Origin: Aquimarina sp. ERC-38
Lineage (GTDB): Bacteria > Bacteroidota > Bacteroidia > Flavobacteriales > Flavobacteriaceae
Length of the DNA stretch: 64,000 nt
Reading direction: 5' to 3'
NCBI RefSeq assembly: GCF_026222555.1
Contig: NZ_CP098511.1
Coordinates: 4,259,501-4,323,500 of the forward strand
The notes beneath the pieces are model-generated. The model was not told where the DNA came from, did not search any database, and saw only the letters and a program-made list of their open reading frames with translations. A program made the translations under genes and the position numbers. Of the stretch, positions 25,675 to 34,224 are shown one piece after another (the first letter of the stretch is position 1; each line of letters opens with the position of its first letter).

Positions 25675-25702
25675 AAGGCTTGGTATTTTCATACCAAACC
25701 TT
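25675..25702 (-). terminator. Intrinsic terminator after the LuxR-type regulator
   Basis: 12-bp stem with one G-U pair (aaggcttggtat / ataccaaacctt) and a 4-nt loop, followed by TTTTG on the minus strand, 32 bp after the regulator's stop. Confidence 0.75.
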
Positions 25703-25734
25703 CCGAACCATTTGAATTTAGCCAATATAATATT

Positions 25735-26406
25735 TTATACGAAACCTCGTTTACGGGCTTCTTCTAATAAGGTTTGATCATCTGCCTTACTGATTGAGAA
25801 CATCTCTTTGATTTGATTTTTTCGTTTTTCAATAGCACTTAAGGACAAACTTACATAATTAGGTAAGTTTTTGGTCTTAACACCACGAGATAAGTGGTAT
25901 AATATTTTTAGGTTTTTTTCATCTAGAGAAAAGTTATTTGTCATCATTTTCCTAAAATGATTGTTAACCGTGGCACTATAATAAGGCGTACCATTTACAA
26001 TATTATTAAAAGCTAACAATAATTCGTTAGACGTAAGATCACTTTTAATTAAGAATCCAGAAGGGTTCACATTTTTCAAGATATTATGAATACGATGATC
26101 CTCACGGTGCATAGTTAAAATGATAATTTTCGAATCTGGCAACAGTTTATTAGCATGTGATGCCAGGTCTTCTCCCGAGGTAATCTTACCATCTGATGAC
26201 GGAGGTAATTTTATGTCAACAAACAACATATCATAAGGTGTACCACTGGCAGACCGACGTATCAAGTCAATAGCATCATCACAATTAGAAGCAATATCAA
26301 TTTTAATATTGTACTCCTTTTGATTCTCTCCTAAGAGTGTATTTTTATAACCTTCAATAATCATAGGATGATCATCGATCATCAAAACTTTTAACTTTTT
26401 TTTCAT
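25735..26406 (-). CDS. Response regulator, receiver plus LuxR-type HTH
   Basis: A 223-residue protein. The receiver domain has the acidic pair in MIDDHP (Asp11, Asp12), phospho-acceptor Asp64 in LFVDIKLPP, Thr in ILTMHRED and Lys in LIKSDL. The C-terminal helix-turn-helix (about 160-222, NLKILYHLSRGVKTKNLPNYVSLSLSAIEKRKNQIKEMF) is of the NarL/LuxR class, though the usual GxSxKEIA stretch is altered. The insertion SSDGKITSGED after the acceptor Asp is typical of a Bacteroidetes subgroup. It follows the TPR histidine kinase on the same strand after 201 bp, so the two should form one phosphorelay. Confidence 0.92.
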   Translation of the reverse strand: MKKKLKVLMIDDHPMIIEGYKNTLLGENQKEYNIKIDIASNCDDAIDLIRRSASGTPYDMLFVDIKLPPSSDGKITSGEDLASHANKLLPDSKIIILTMHREDHRIHNILKNVNPSGFLIKSDLTSNELLLAFNNIVNGTPYYSATVNNHFRKMMTNNFSLDEKNLKILYHLSRGVKTKNLPNYVSLSLSAIEKRKNQIKEMFSISKADDQTLLEEARKRGFV

Positions 26407-26607
26407 TGTAGTTCGCTAATTTTAAAAACAGGAATTATCCTGAGGGGTTCTTTCATACAGAGGTTTTCTAAGTTAAGCTGTAATAATATGTCTAAAATCA
26501 ATGTTAACTCCGAAATTTCTAATTGTCCCCTAAAATAAGGATTTTTTATTGTTAAAAGAGCAGAATTCCTCTAACTTTTATTCTAATTCTACTTACAAAT
26601 ATAAACT

Positions 26608-28656
26608 TTATAAAGGAATTTCAACAGAAACTTGTGTTCCTACCCCGCTTTTACTGGTAAAATCTACAACGCCATTCATTTGTTTTACGCGAGAAGTAAT
26701 GTTCTTTAAACCGATACCTTTTTTCACTTTATCTTCTTTAAATCCTACTCCGTTGTCTTTGACGGTTAGTTTGATTTCATTATCCACAAACTTAAACTCT
26801 ACATTTATTTTAGTAGCATTTGCATGTTTAAAGATGTTTTGCAAAGATTCCTGAATGATTCTAAAGAGGCTAATTTTTTTAGGATCGGGGACTTTTTTCC
26901 AATCTATATGTTCTTCGTACTTAAATTCAAATTTAATTTTATGTACTTCACAAAGTTCGCTGATAAGGCTTTCCACTACATCAACATAGGCGATATCTTT
27001 TGCTAAGGTTTCGGTACCTAAATCATGGGATATTAAACGTATTTCTTTTTCAATATCCTTTAATTCCTGGTTGTATTTTTGACGTATTTCATTATGTTCA
27101 TCATTGGTTCTCTGGTTAATACCGTCCAGGCTTAAACGTACTCCGAATAATCTTCCTAAAACTCCATCGTGTAATTCTTCAGACATCCGTTGTTGTTCCA
27201 GTTTACGACCTTCTTCCAGTTTGGTTTGTTGGGTAAGCAACAATCGGTAAATTTCCTGGTTGGTTTCTTGTTGTTGCTGTTCAAATTCCAGTTCAATATT
27301 TTTACGCCGTTGTTTAAAGATGGTGTACCCTAAAGCTGACAACATACTTATTAAAACTAAAGAGACTAATAGTACCTGATTGGTACGGCTCATTTGTACA
27401 ATTTTCTCCTCTGCTTGATCCGTTTCAAACCGAATCCGAGCGAATTTATCACGAAAAGCTCGTTCTTCTTGAATTAAACTATCATTTAACGCGATATACT
27501 TTTTAGCATATTGCAATCCTTCCTCACTTGGTGAGACATCAGCTAATAGTTGATAGGATTGCAAAAGTTCTTCGTTATTTTCTAATTCCTTCGCTAAATC
27601 TTTCGCAGTTAAAGCAAAACTTTGTGCTAAACTATCATTTAATATAGTCTTATAATATTCAGCTAAATGAAGGTTGTTTGTAATTAATCCTACTTTATCG
27701 TTAATACTATCTCTAATTTTTAAGGTTTTATAAAAAGCTTCAGGAATATTTTCTAAATTATTTGAAAGAAAGTTAACGTAAGCCATATTGTCCATTAAAC
27801 TTGCTTTCCATTTAGCATTGTCCTTCAAAAATTCCTTATTATTTAACGCCTTCTCATAATACTTTTTAGCATTTGTGAAATTTTTTGTAGACTTATAAAC
27901 AGTTCCAACATTATTATTACTAAGAACGTTGTATAACTGTTCTTTTCCTGTATTCTTGGCAACTTCAATAGCCTGTAAATAGTATTCAACGGCATCCTCA
28001 TATCTACCTAAATATTTTGAAGTAGAACCTAAATTTGTATAACTTAAAGGTAAATATTCAGGTTTGTTTGACGTTTCAAATTTTTCAATAGCTCTTATAG
28101 TGAGGTCTTCACTTCTAGTATAGTCTTTAACCTTTCGAGAAAGTTTGGCTAGATCAAGTAGAACTTTACCATAATCAAATTCAAAATCAGTAAAACCTGA
28201 TTTTATCGACTTGTCTAGTATTTGATATATCTTTTCTGCTTCATGAAAATTTTTATATGCACTATCTATATTTTTATATCTGTAATATATCCCTAAATTA
28301 GAATAAGCTTTTGCTATCCCTAGCGAGTCGCCTAATTCTTTTGATATATTTAACATACTTAAATCCATATCTTTAGAAACTTCCGGCAATTCTAATTCAT
28401 CATACAATGCTGATAATTTTAGATATATATGTTTGTTGAATACTAAATCTCGTGAAGATCGTATTTTAATTAATGCACTATCAAGATACTTAATTCTATT
28501 TTTTGCAGAAATTTTACTATTTGACGCTGATAATATGTAATTTTCTACTTCTCCTTTTAATGATATTAATTGAGAATTTTCTTTCTTCTTTTCAGTACAA
28601 GACAAAATAACGAAGATTGCCAATAGTAAGAAAAGTAAGATTTTATAAAATTTCAT
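26608..28656 (-). CDS. TPR-containing sensor histidine kinase (HisKA_3 type)
   Basis: A 682-residue protein. The N-terminus (MKFYKILLFLLLAIFVILSC) has a lipobox at Cys20, so the sensor domain may be lipid-anchored outside the inner membrane. Residues about 60-400 contain five or more tetratricopeptide repeats (AKAYSNLGIYYRYKNIDSAY, YTNLGSTSKYLGRYEDAVEYY, NNVGTVYKSTKNFTNAKKYY). A membrane helix follows at about 428-447, then a coiled coil. The phospho-acceptor His lies in EELHDGVLGRLF near 495, and the ATPase motifs are near 590-670 (IQESLQNIFKHANA, DNGVGF, GIGLKNITSRV). It would phosphorylate the adjacent LuxR-type regulator. The signal is unknown. Confidence 0.92.
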   Translation of the reverse strand: MKFYKILLFLLLAIFVILSCTEKKKENSQLISLKGEVENYILSASNSKISAKNRIKYLDSALIKIRSSRDLVFNKHIYLKLSALYDELELPEVSKDMDLSMLNISKELGDSLGIAKAYSNLGIYYRYKNIDSAYKNFHEAEKIYQILDKSIKSGFTDFEFDYGKVLLDLAKLSRKVKDYTRSEDLTIRAIEKFETSNKPEYLPLSYTNLGSTSKYLGRYEDAVEYYLQAIEVAKNTGKEQLYNVLSNNNVGTVYKSTKNFTNAKKYYEKALNNKEFLKDNAKWKASLMDNMAYVNFLSNNLENIPEAFYKTLKIRDSINDKVGLITNNLHLAEYYKTILNDSLAQSFALTAKDLAKELENNEELLQSYQLLADVSPSEEGLQYAKKYIALNDSLIQEERAFRDKFARIRFETDQAEEKIVQMSRTNQVLLVSLVLISMLSALGYTIFKQRRKNIELEFEQQQQETNQEIYRLLLTQQTKLEEGRKLEQQRMSEELHDGVLGRLFGVRLSLDGINQRTNDEHNEIRQKYNQELKDIEKEIRLISHDLGTETLAKDIAYVDVVESLISELCEVHKIKFEFKYEEHIDWKKVPDPKKISLFRIIQESLQNIFKHANATKINVEFKFVDNEIKLTVKDNGVGFKEDKVKKGIGLKNITSRVKQMNGVVDFTSKSGVGTQVSVEIPL

Positions 28657-28690
28657 AAACCAAAGTTAAAGTAAGAAACATTGAAAAATA

Positions 28691-28730
28691 AAAAATTTCA
28701 AGAACAATATTAACTATTCTTGAAATTTTT
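28691..28730 (-). terminator. Intrinsic terminator after the 52-aa lipoprotein
   Basis: Perfect 14-bp stem aaaaatttcaagaa / ttcttgaaattttt around a 12-nt loop. It lies 31 bp after the small lipoprotein stop and directly before the kinase start, so the kinase probably has its own promoter or needs read-through. Confidence 0.8.
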
Positions 28731-28761
28731 ATTTTTATTTGATCAAATTATTAGAACAATA

Positions 28762-28920
28762 TTATCCTTTTTTAATATCCTCCTCTGTTTCTTCACTTGC
28801 ATTAATTTCTACATTCTCTATTTCATCAGCACTTAACTCTTCATTTACATTGTCATTTTCACAAGCGATAAATACAGATCCTACGAATAATACAGCTAAT
28901 AATGTTTTTATAGTTTTCAT
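28762..28920 (-). CDS. Small acidic lipoprotein (52 aa)
   Basis: Reading the minus strand from the ATG at 28918-28920 gives 52 residues: MKTIKTLLAVLFVGSVFIAC followed by an acidic tail (ENDNVNEELSADEIENVEIN ... EDIKKG). The lipobox VFIAC at 16-20 is clear, so the mature product is about 33 residues on a lipid anchor, with 13 Asp or Glu. I do not recognise a family. The gene lies upstream of the histidine kinase on the same strand and is separated from it by a strong terminator. It could be an envelope peptide sensed or controlled by that kinase, but this is inference from position only. Confidence 0.7.
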   Translation of the reverse strand: MKTIKTLLAVLFVGSVFIACENDNVNEELSADEIENVEINASEETEEDIKKG

Positions 28921-29807
28921 AATATATATGTTTAATTGTTGTTGTTATTTTTTTGTTGTAATTAGTTTTTGTTTTTATTATTTTGAGGCATCTTATCATT
29001 ACGTTTACCTTTCGTTTTTAATAAGGAATCGCTGGCCAGCTTTCTACTCAGATGTCTCCTCGTATTTCCTATTTAGTAAATGTAACAGGTTGATAACCTT
29101 AATTGTACACTACAAATGTATGCTGGTTTTGGATTGTAGCCTAATCTAATGAGACGTGTTTTGTAGATACGTATCAAGGCGGTGTGAATACGTAGGGTAT
29201 ACGAGTGTATGATACTATTTTAAAATTGTAGAAATTTGAACGTGCAAAAACACAAGGTCAGAAACGGCTTACAAACGATAAATACAGCCCTTAACAACTA
29301 ACAGGGGTTAGTTAAAATCCCTTTTTTTCTACCAATTATTCCCATTTTCATAATTCAAAGTAGAAAATAATACTAGTAAATAACATCTTTAATATATATG
29401 ACATGGTTATAGGAATATCCATATTTTTAAAAAGGGAAAATTTATTATGGTAATAGTGCGATTTAAATCAAATACCTTACAGAAGATTGTGGGAAATATA
29501 TATGTAGTTTTATTAAAACATAAAATACACGTAGCATATTTTCTAATTGTATTAAGAGGTAGATACTATAAGTTATAGGTTCTAAGAAAATAAGAAACTA
29601 TTTGAAAAGTTAATTCCACAGTTTTTTCAGGGGAAATTAATAAAACAATAATGTGGTTTTTAAAATGTTGTGACTAATCTTAATTTGATAGAAAAATCAT
29701 ATTATTACTTTAAGAGATACTCTATACCCTTTTGCTTACAACTAAAAAACCCCAAATCTATAAGATTTGAGGTTTTTATTGGTACATGCTGATAGAAGGT
29801 ATACTTT
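28921..29807. other. Intergenic gap, no gene seen
   Basis: 887 bp with no credible ORF. On the minus strand a TACATTTG box lies at 29113-29120, without a TTG at the right distance; it could start the small lipoprotein transcript with a leader near 190 nt. On the plus strand a 7-bp hairpin (29296-29313) is followed about ten bases later by seven T, with nothing obvious upstream to terminate. The terminator of the LytTR gene is at the right end. Confidence 0.5.
29745..29777 (-). terminator. Intrinsic terminator after the LytTR regulator
   Basis: 15-bp stem with one G-U pair (aaaaaccccaaatct / agatttgaggttttt), 3-nt loop, 31 bp after the stop codon of the LytTR gene. Confidence 0.8.
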
Positions 29808-30545
29808 TTAAACGTATAATAAGCTTTTGTTGGCCAGGGTATCTTTAATTTCTTCAACGTTATTCTTGTATGATTTAGAAAACGGAATTAAATCATTAGA
29901 ATTTTTAATAGCACATTTAGCTTTACCAAAATGAATCCTGGAAACGTGCTTTGTATTAATAATATAACTATTATGGATACGGACAAAGGAGTCCGGTAAT
30001 AAATTTTGAAAATGCTTTAAGGTTTTAAAAGCTTCTACATTAGTACCATTACTCATGACAAAGTCAGTGGTATTGCTATCTGCTTTTAAGTATAAGATCT
30101 CATCCAGGTTGACAAATCGATAATCTCCGTAAGATCGAAAACATAAGGTATTATCGTATAATTCTTCATAGTCTTTTTCAAACCTATGAGTGATTTTTAT
30201 TAGATCAGCGTTTCTAAATGGTTTTAGAAGGTAATCCATTACATTATTTCTAATGCCTTCAATAGCATATTCCAAAGTTCGGGTCATCACCACAAACTTT
30301 GGGAGATACGTCATATATTTAGACAATTCGGTTAGCAGGTTGTACTGCATCCGATCCTGATAAATACCGGGAGTATCCGGTTCCATAAATACAAGTGCCG
30401 GTTTTCTTTCTAAAATCAAATTTAGCGCATCCGCTTCATTTGAGGCAATACCGGTACAAACATAATTTTCATATCTTTCTAAAAAAATCTGAATAGTATT
30501 AACAGCGCTATTGTCATTATCAATGATAATATAGGGGTATTTCAT
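29808..30545 (-). CDS. LytTR-family regulator with atypical receiver domain
   Basis: A 245-residue protein. The N-terminal 115 residues have the receiver fold, with Asp9 (IIIDNDNSA), Thr88 (VVMTRT) and Lys108 (YLLKPF). The phospho-acceptor position reads FMEPDTP where LDIEMP or similar is expected, so Glu55 replaces Asp; the acidic pair is also altered (DN for DD). The C-terminal LytTR DNA-binding domain (about 135-240) contains LNDEILYLKAD-like VNLDEILYLKADSNTT, FVRIHNSYIINTKHV and IPFSKSYKNNV. Glu at this place can mimic phosphorylation, so the protein may act without a kinase. No kinase gene is adjacent. Confidence 0.9.
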   Translation of the reverse strand: MKYPYIIIDNDNSAVNTIQIFLERYENYVCTGIASNEADALNLILERKPALVFMEPDTPGIYQDRMQYNLLTELSKYMTYLPKFVVMTRTLEYAIEGIRNNVMDYLLKPFRNADLIKITHRFEKDYEELYDNTLCFRSYGDYRFVNLDEILYLKADSNTTDFVMSNGTNVEAFKTLKHFQNLLPDSFVRIHNSYIINTKHVSRIHFGKAKCAIKNSNDLIPFSKSYKNNVEEIKDTLANKSLLYV

Positions 30546-30768
30546 AAGGGTACAATTAATGATTAGTTATTTAATTTGTTGTTGTTGTTTACATGTACAT
30601 TTACTACTGACAATATATCATTAATAATAAAAAAGTATCTGTGGAAAAACCTCAATATTAGTATGGTACGTATCATTTGTCCGAAAAAACAACTATTTCA
30701 GCGGACTTATGCACCATATAAAGCTATTTTTTTATATTTACTATAACGTTTAAGTATTGATGGAATAC

Positions 30769-31449
30769 ATGAAAAATATTGTGGTTTTAACCGGTGCCGG
30801 AATTAGTGCAGAAAGTGGCATCAAAACGTTTAGAGATGCAGATGGTTTATGGGAAGGTTATGATGTGATGGAGGTAGCTTCCCCACAAGGTTGGCAAAAA
30901 AATCCGAAGCTAGTACTTCAGTTTTATAATGACCGTCGCCGTCAATTATCAGAAGTGCATCCTAACGCTGCTCATAAGGCTTTAGTACAACTAGAAGAAC
31001 AGTACCATGTCACAATCATTACTCAAAATGTAGATGACTTGCATGAAAGAGCTGGAAGTTCACATGTCGTACATCTACACGGTGAATTATTAAAGGCAAG
31101 AAGTCAAAAAAACCCGGATGAAGTAATACCTTGTACAAATGACATTAATTATGGTGACACCTGTAAGTACGGACAACAACTCCGCCCACATATTGTTTGG
31201 TTCGGAGAAGAAGTACCCATGCTGGAAACAGCAATATCCCTAACTGAAAAAGCAGATATTCTAATCATCATCGGGACTTCTATGCAAGTATATCCTGCTG
31301 CAAACTTAGTGCACTACGTAACCCCAGGAATTCCAAAATACTTTGTAGACCCCGCTCCTGCCATAACAGATAAGTCTATACAGGTAATTGCTAAAAAGGC
31401 CAGCCTGGGCGTTCCTGAATTAGTGACTAAACTTTTAGAGCATGTTTAA
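30769..31449 (+). CDS. cobB: NAD-dependent protein deacylase (sirtuin), C-terminus altered by an IS
   Basis: About 226 residues from ATG 30769 (ATG 30760 is possible). NAD-binding motifs GAGISAESGIKTFRD, TQNVDDLHERAG with catalytic His in VVHLHGELL, and GTSMQVYPAA are all present. FYNDRRRQL carries the Tyr-x-x-Arg pair of class III sirtuins, which recognise succinyl- or malonyl-lysine. The CxxC zinc pairs are missing; only CTNDINYGDTC remains. The last codons GAG CAT GTT TAA belong to the inverted repeat of the IS5-type element inserted at 31438. Joining the flanks across the element restores KEN-stop in place of EHV-stop, so the protein is changed only at its last three residues. Confidence 0.92.
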   Translation: MKNIVVLTGAGISAESGIKTFRDADGLWEGYDVMEVASPQGWQKNPKLVLQFYNDRRRQLSEVHPNAAHKALVQLEEQYHVTIITQNVDDLHERAGSSHVVHLHGELLKARSQKNPDEVIPCTNDINYGDTCKYGQQLRPHIVWFGEEVPMLETAISLTEKADILIIIGTSMQVYPAANLVHYVTPGIPKYFVDPAPAITDKSIQVIAKKASLGVPELVTKLLEHV

Positions 31450-32321
31450 ATAAGATTCTTATAAATTACCTTATTCTATTGAGAATGATTTGACAATTCT
31501 GCCATAATACCCAAGATTCTTGACTTTCCTTCGTTTTTTCATAGTCTTTATCGAGTCTTCTGAAGAAGTTGAAGATACCGAAAGTCCTTTCAGTTACCCA
31601 TCTCCACTTCAAGGGAACAAAACCTTTTGTGGATGGGGGAGTTGATGATATCTTTACCTCAAGTCCAATTACATTTTCTTCAGCCCACCTCTTAAATATT
31701 GTTTTGTAGGCATGATCAGCTACTATTTTTTCCATCCTATCCAGGTACCCTAATAAAGGTTCCACAACTTTGTTGGCTACTACCCCATCAGCTTCATTGG
31801 CAGCCCCTACAACAACCCCCCAAACTAAACCTAACGTATCAGTAATTACGTGACGTTTACGGCCATTTACCTTTTTATTACCGTCAACCCCTTTTGACAT
31901 ACTTGTAAAAGGACCGGACTTTATGGATTGACTATCAATGGATAACAAGCTAGGTGTTGGTTCTTTCCCTTGTCGGTTCCGCTCCATTTTGTTAAGCTCA
32001 ATATTTAATCTCTCTTGTGTCCCATCTTTTTGCCATTTGCGAAAGTAATAGTATACACTTTGCCATTTTGGAAAACTATCCGGGAGGTTACGCCACTGAG
32101 TACCTGTACGGAGTTGCCATAAAATAGCGTCTACAATATCCCGTAGTTTATAATGCCCCCGGGTTTTCTTAGGTAAAAATAATTCCATATATTCCCATTG
32201 CTGGGTAGTTAATCTGTTATATTTAGATTGCATAAACATTGTTGTTTTAGTCAACTACAAAGTTTAGACTATCCAGCTTTTTAACAAAAAAATTATCCGA
32301 AAATTTAGTTTAAACATGCTC
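31438..32321 (-). mobile_element. Intact IS5-family insertion sequence (884 bp)
   Basis: The ends are inverted repeats with 13 identical outer bases (GAGCATGTTTAAA) at 31438-31450 and, reversed, at 32309-32321. They are flanked by a 3-bp target duplication TTA (31435-31437 and 32322-32324), the TNA type expected of the IS1031 subgroup of IS5. The element contains one full-length transposase gene. Both ends, the duplication and the ORF are intact, so insertion was probably recent and the element may still be mobile. Confidence 0.93.
31466..32254 (-). CDS. IS5-family transposase
   Basis: A 262-residue DDE transposase. The N-terminal domain has the DUF4096 pattern (LTTQQWEYMELFLPKK, LRDIVDAILWQLRTGTQWRNLP, WQSVYYYFRKW). 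The catalytic Asp lies in LSIDSQSIK, the second Asp in IVADHAYK, and Glu in RWVTERTFGIFNFFRRL, the Y-(2)-R-(3)-E-(6)-K-like signature region of IS5. NGRKRHVITDTLGLV is also typical. A second in-frame ATG at 32233 could be the start. It is the only gene of the element at 31438-32321 and is read against cobB. Confidence 0.95.
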   Translation of the reverse strand: MTKTTMFMQSKYNRLTTQQWEYMELFLPKKTRGHYKLRDIVDAILWQLRTGTQWRNLPDSFPKWQSVYYYFRKWQKDGTQERLNIELNKMERNRQGKEPTPSLLSIDSQSIKSGPFTSMSKGVDGNKKVNGRKRHVITDTLGLVWGVVVGAANEADGVVANKVVEPLLGYLDRMEKIVADHAYKTIFKRWAEENVIGLEVKISSTPPSTKGFVPLKWRWVTERTFGIFNFFRRLDKDYEKTKESQESWVLWQNCQIILNRIR

Positions 32322-32379
32322 TTAAAAGAGAATTAGCCGTGAAGTCGTATCTTTACCCTTTTAAATTTGACCTTTATTT

Positions 32380-33723
32380 ATGTCTTTACAATCCTTACAG
32401 GCAGTAAGTCCGATCGATGGCCGTTATCAAAGTAAAACTGTAGCTTTAGGCGCTTTTTTTAGCGAAGAAGCGTTAATTAAATACCGGGTACGCATTGAAG
32501 TAGAATATTTTATTGCCTTATGCGAATTGCCATTACCTCAGTTAATTGGTTTTAATACTAGTAAATTTAACGAATTACGTAAACTATATACCAACTTTAA
32601 AAGTAAAGATGCACAACGAATAAAGGAGATAGAAAAAACCACCAACCACGATGTAAAAGCGGTTGAATATTTTCTGAAAGAAGAGTTTGACCGGTTGGGG
32701 TTAAGCGCACATAAAGAATTTATCCATTTTGGCCTTACTTCACAGGACATTAATAATACGGCAATTCCTTTAAGTTTAAAAGAAGCCATAAATGAAGTCT
32801 ATATTCCACTTTATCAGGAAGTATTAGGTAAATTAACCTCACTAGCCTCTGATTGGAAAGCCGTGGCAATGCTTGCCCGTACGCATGGCCAACCTGCCTC
32901 TCCTACCCGACTCGGTAAAGAAATTCAGGTGTTTGTTAGTCGACTCGAAGCACAATTTGATTTATTGAATGATATTCCCAGCGCAGCAAAATTTGGTGGG
33001 GCGACCGGTAATTTTAATGCACACCAGGTAGCTTACCCTACGATAGACTGGAAAAAATTTGGTCAAAAGTTTGTACAGGAAACCCTGGGACTACACTATT
33101 CATTTCCTACGACGCAGATTGAACATTATGATCATATGGCTGCCTTGTTTGATGCTTTAAAACGAATTAATACTATAATTCTAGATTTAAACCGGGATAT
33201 TTGGACTTATGTTTCTATGGACTATTTTAAACAAAAAATTAAAAAAGGGGAAGTAGGTTCCTCAGCAATGCCACATAAAGTAAACCCTATTGACTTTGAA
33301 AATAGCGAAGGTAATATTGGTATTGCTAATGCTTTATTTGAACATTTATCTGCAAAACTTCCGGTAAGCCGATTGCAACGGGATTTAACGGATAGTACCG
33401 TATTACGTAATATCGGAGTGCCCATTGGGCATACCTTAATTGCATTTCAGTCTACTTTAAAAGGTTTGTATAAACTTTTACTAAACGAAAATGCCTTTCA
33501 AAAAGACCTGGAAGCAAACTGGGCTGTGGTAGCAGAAGCCATACAGACCATTCTAAGACGAGAAGGCTATCCTAATCCATATGAAGCTTTAAAAGGATTA
33601 ACCCGAACCAATACTCAAATTAATCAGGAGTCCATTGCTGATTTTATTGACTCCTTAGAAATTTCTAAACCTATAAAAGAAGAATTGCTTAGCATCTCAC
33701 CTACTAACTATACCGGAATATAA
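32380..33723 (+). CDS. purB: Adenylosuccinate lyase
   Basis: A 447-residue member of the fumarase/aspartase superfamily. The family signature SSAMPHKVNPIDFENSEGN with the mobile catalytic Ser is at about 301-319. TSQDINNTAIP and ARTHGQPASPTRLGKE (about 125-185) hold the substrate-binding residues and the catalytic His. The start MSLQSLQAVSPIDGRYQ is typical of the E. coli-like PurB subgroup. It removes fumarate from SAICAR and from adenylosuccinate in purine synthesis. It stands just beyond the IS element, and its own promoter seems to be intact. A small membrane protein gene follows without a gap. Confidence 0.96.
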   Translation: MSLQSLQAVSPIDGRYQSKTVALGAFFSEEALIKYRVRIEVEYFIALCELPLPQLIGFNTSKFNELRKLYTNFKSKDAQRIKEIEKTTNHDVKAVEYFLKEEFDRLGLSAHKEFIHFGLTSQDINNTAIPLSLKEAINEVYIPLYQEVLGKLTSLASDWKAVAMLARTHGQPASPTRLGKEIQVFVSRLEAQFDLLNDIPSAAKFGGATGNFNAHQVAYPTIDWKKFGQKFVQETLGLHYSFPTTQIEHYDHMAALFDALKRINTIILDLNRDIWTYVSMDYFKQKIKKGEVGSSAMPHKVNPIDFENSEGNIGIANALFEHLSAKLPVSRLQRDLTDSTVLRNIGVPIGHTLIAFQSTLKGLYKLLLNENAFQKDLEANWAVVAEAIQTILRREGYPNPYEALKGLTRTNTQINQESIADFIDSLEISKPIKEELLSISPTNYTGI

Positions 33724-33912
33724 ATGAGATGGTTTAAACCCGGAAACAGAACTATGATTATACTCACTGCAACTTTGTGCTTTGGGTTTATTATTACCGG
33801 TTTAACCACCCTTCTGGATTACTTATTAGTTCAAATACTTTGGGTAGGGCTATTTTTTTACTTTATTATTTCTCTGGTATTCGTTAACCTTCCGGAAGAG
33901 AAAGATGAATAA
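33724..33912 (+). CDS. Small two-helix membrane protein
   Basis: A 62-residue protein whose ATG directly follows the purB stop codon, which suggests translational coupling. It has a short basic N-terminus (MRWFKPGNRT), two hydrophobic helices at about 11-30 and 35-55, and an acidic end (LPEEKDE). This is a plausible inner membrane protein. I do not recognise the family. Its abutting position makes it more credible than its length alone would. Confidence 0.6.
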   Translation: MRWFKPGNRTMIILTATLCFGFIITGLTTLLDYLLVQILWVGLFFYFIISLVFVNLPEEKDE

Positions 33913-34224
33913 CTTTTGTCTAATCCATTATATTTTTAGGCATAGCCAAAGAAACTTAGGTACTTATAAATAAGTAAAAAAAGCTCCAGTTGATAATAGC
34001 GTTAGTGTATCAAAATTAACTCAACTATTTTGTTTACAGCTATCAATTCTATCCTAAATCCTTTCCGAAATAAAGAATTTTTAGCTACCTTCCCTTTGGG
34101 ACGGGCCGGGGATGTTATCTAAGTTATTTTAAACTAAAACTAAAAAATAAACCCATTACATTACTTAAACAAGGTGGTATAACGGGCTATGCTTTTCAAA
34201 AATTAAAATCTACTTAAATTCAGG
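33913..34224 (+). other. Intergenic gap with a decayed repeat
   Basis: 312 bp without a gene. Around 34083-34133, ccttccctttgggac and the following ggccggggatgttatctaagtt resemble the repeat unit at 15171-15300, but heavily diverged. No terminator stem is clear. Confidence 0.45.

Noticed and set aside
28739-29149. 136-codon open frame on the plus strand
   Set aside because: It is antisense to the 52-aa lipoprotein gene, and its Ser/Phe/Tyr-rich translation shows no fold or signal; the lipoprotein on the other strand explains the region.
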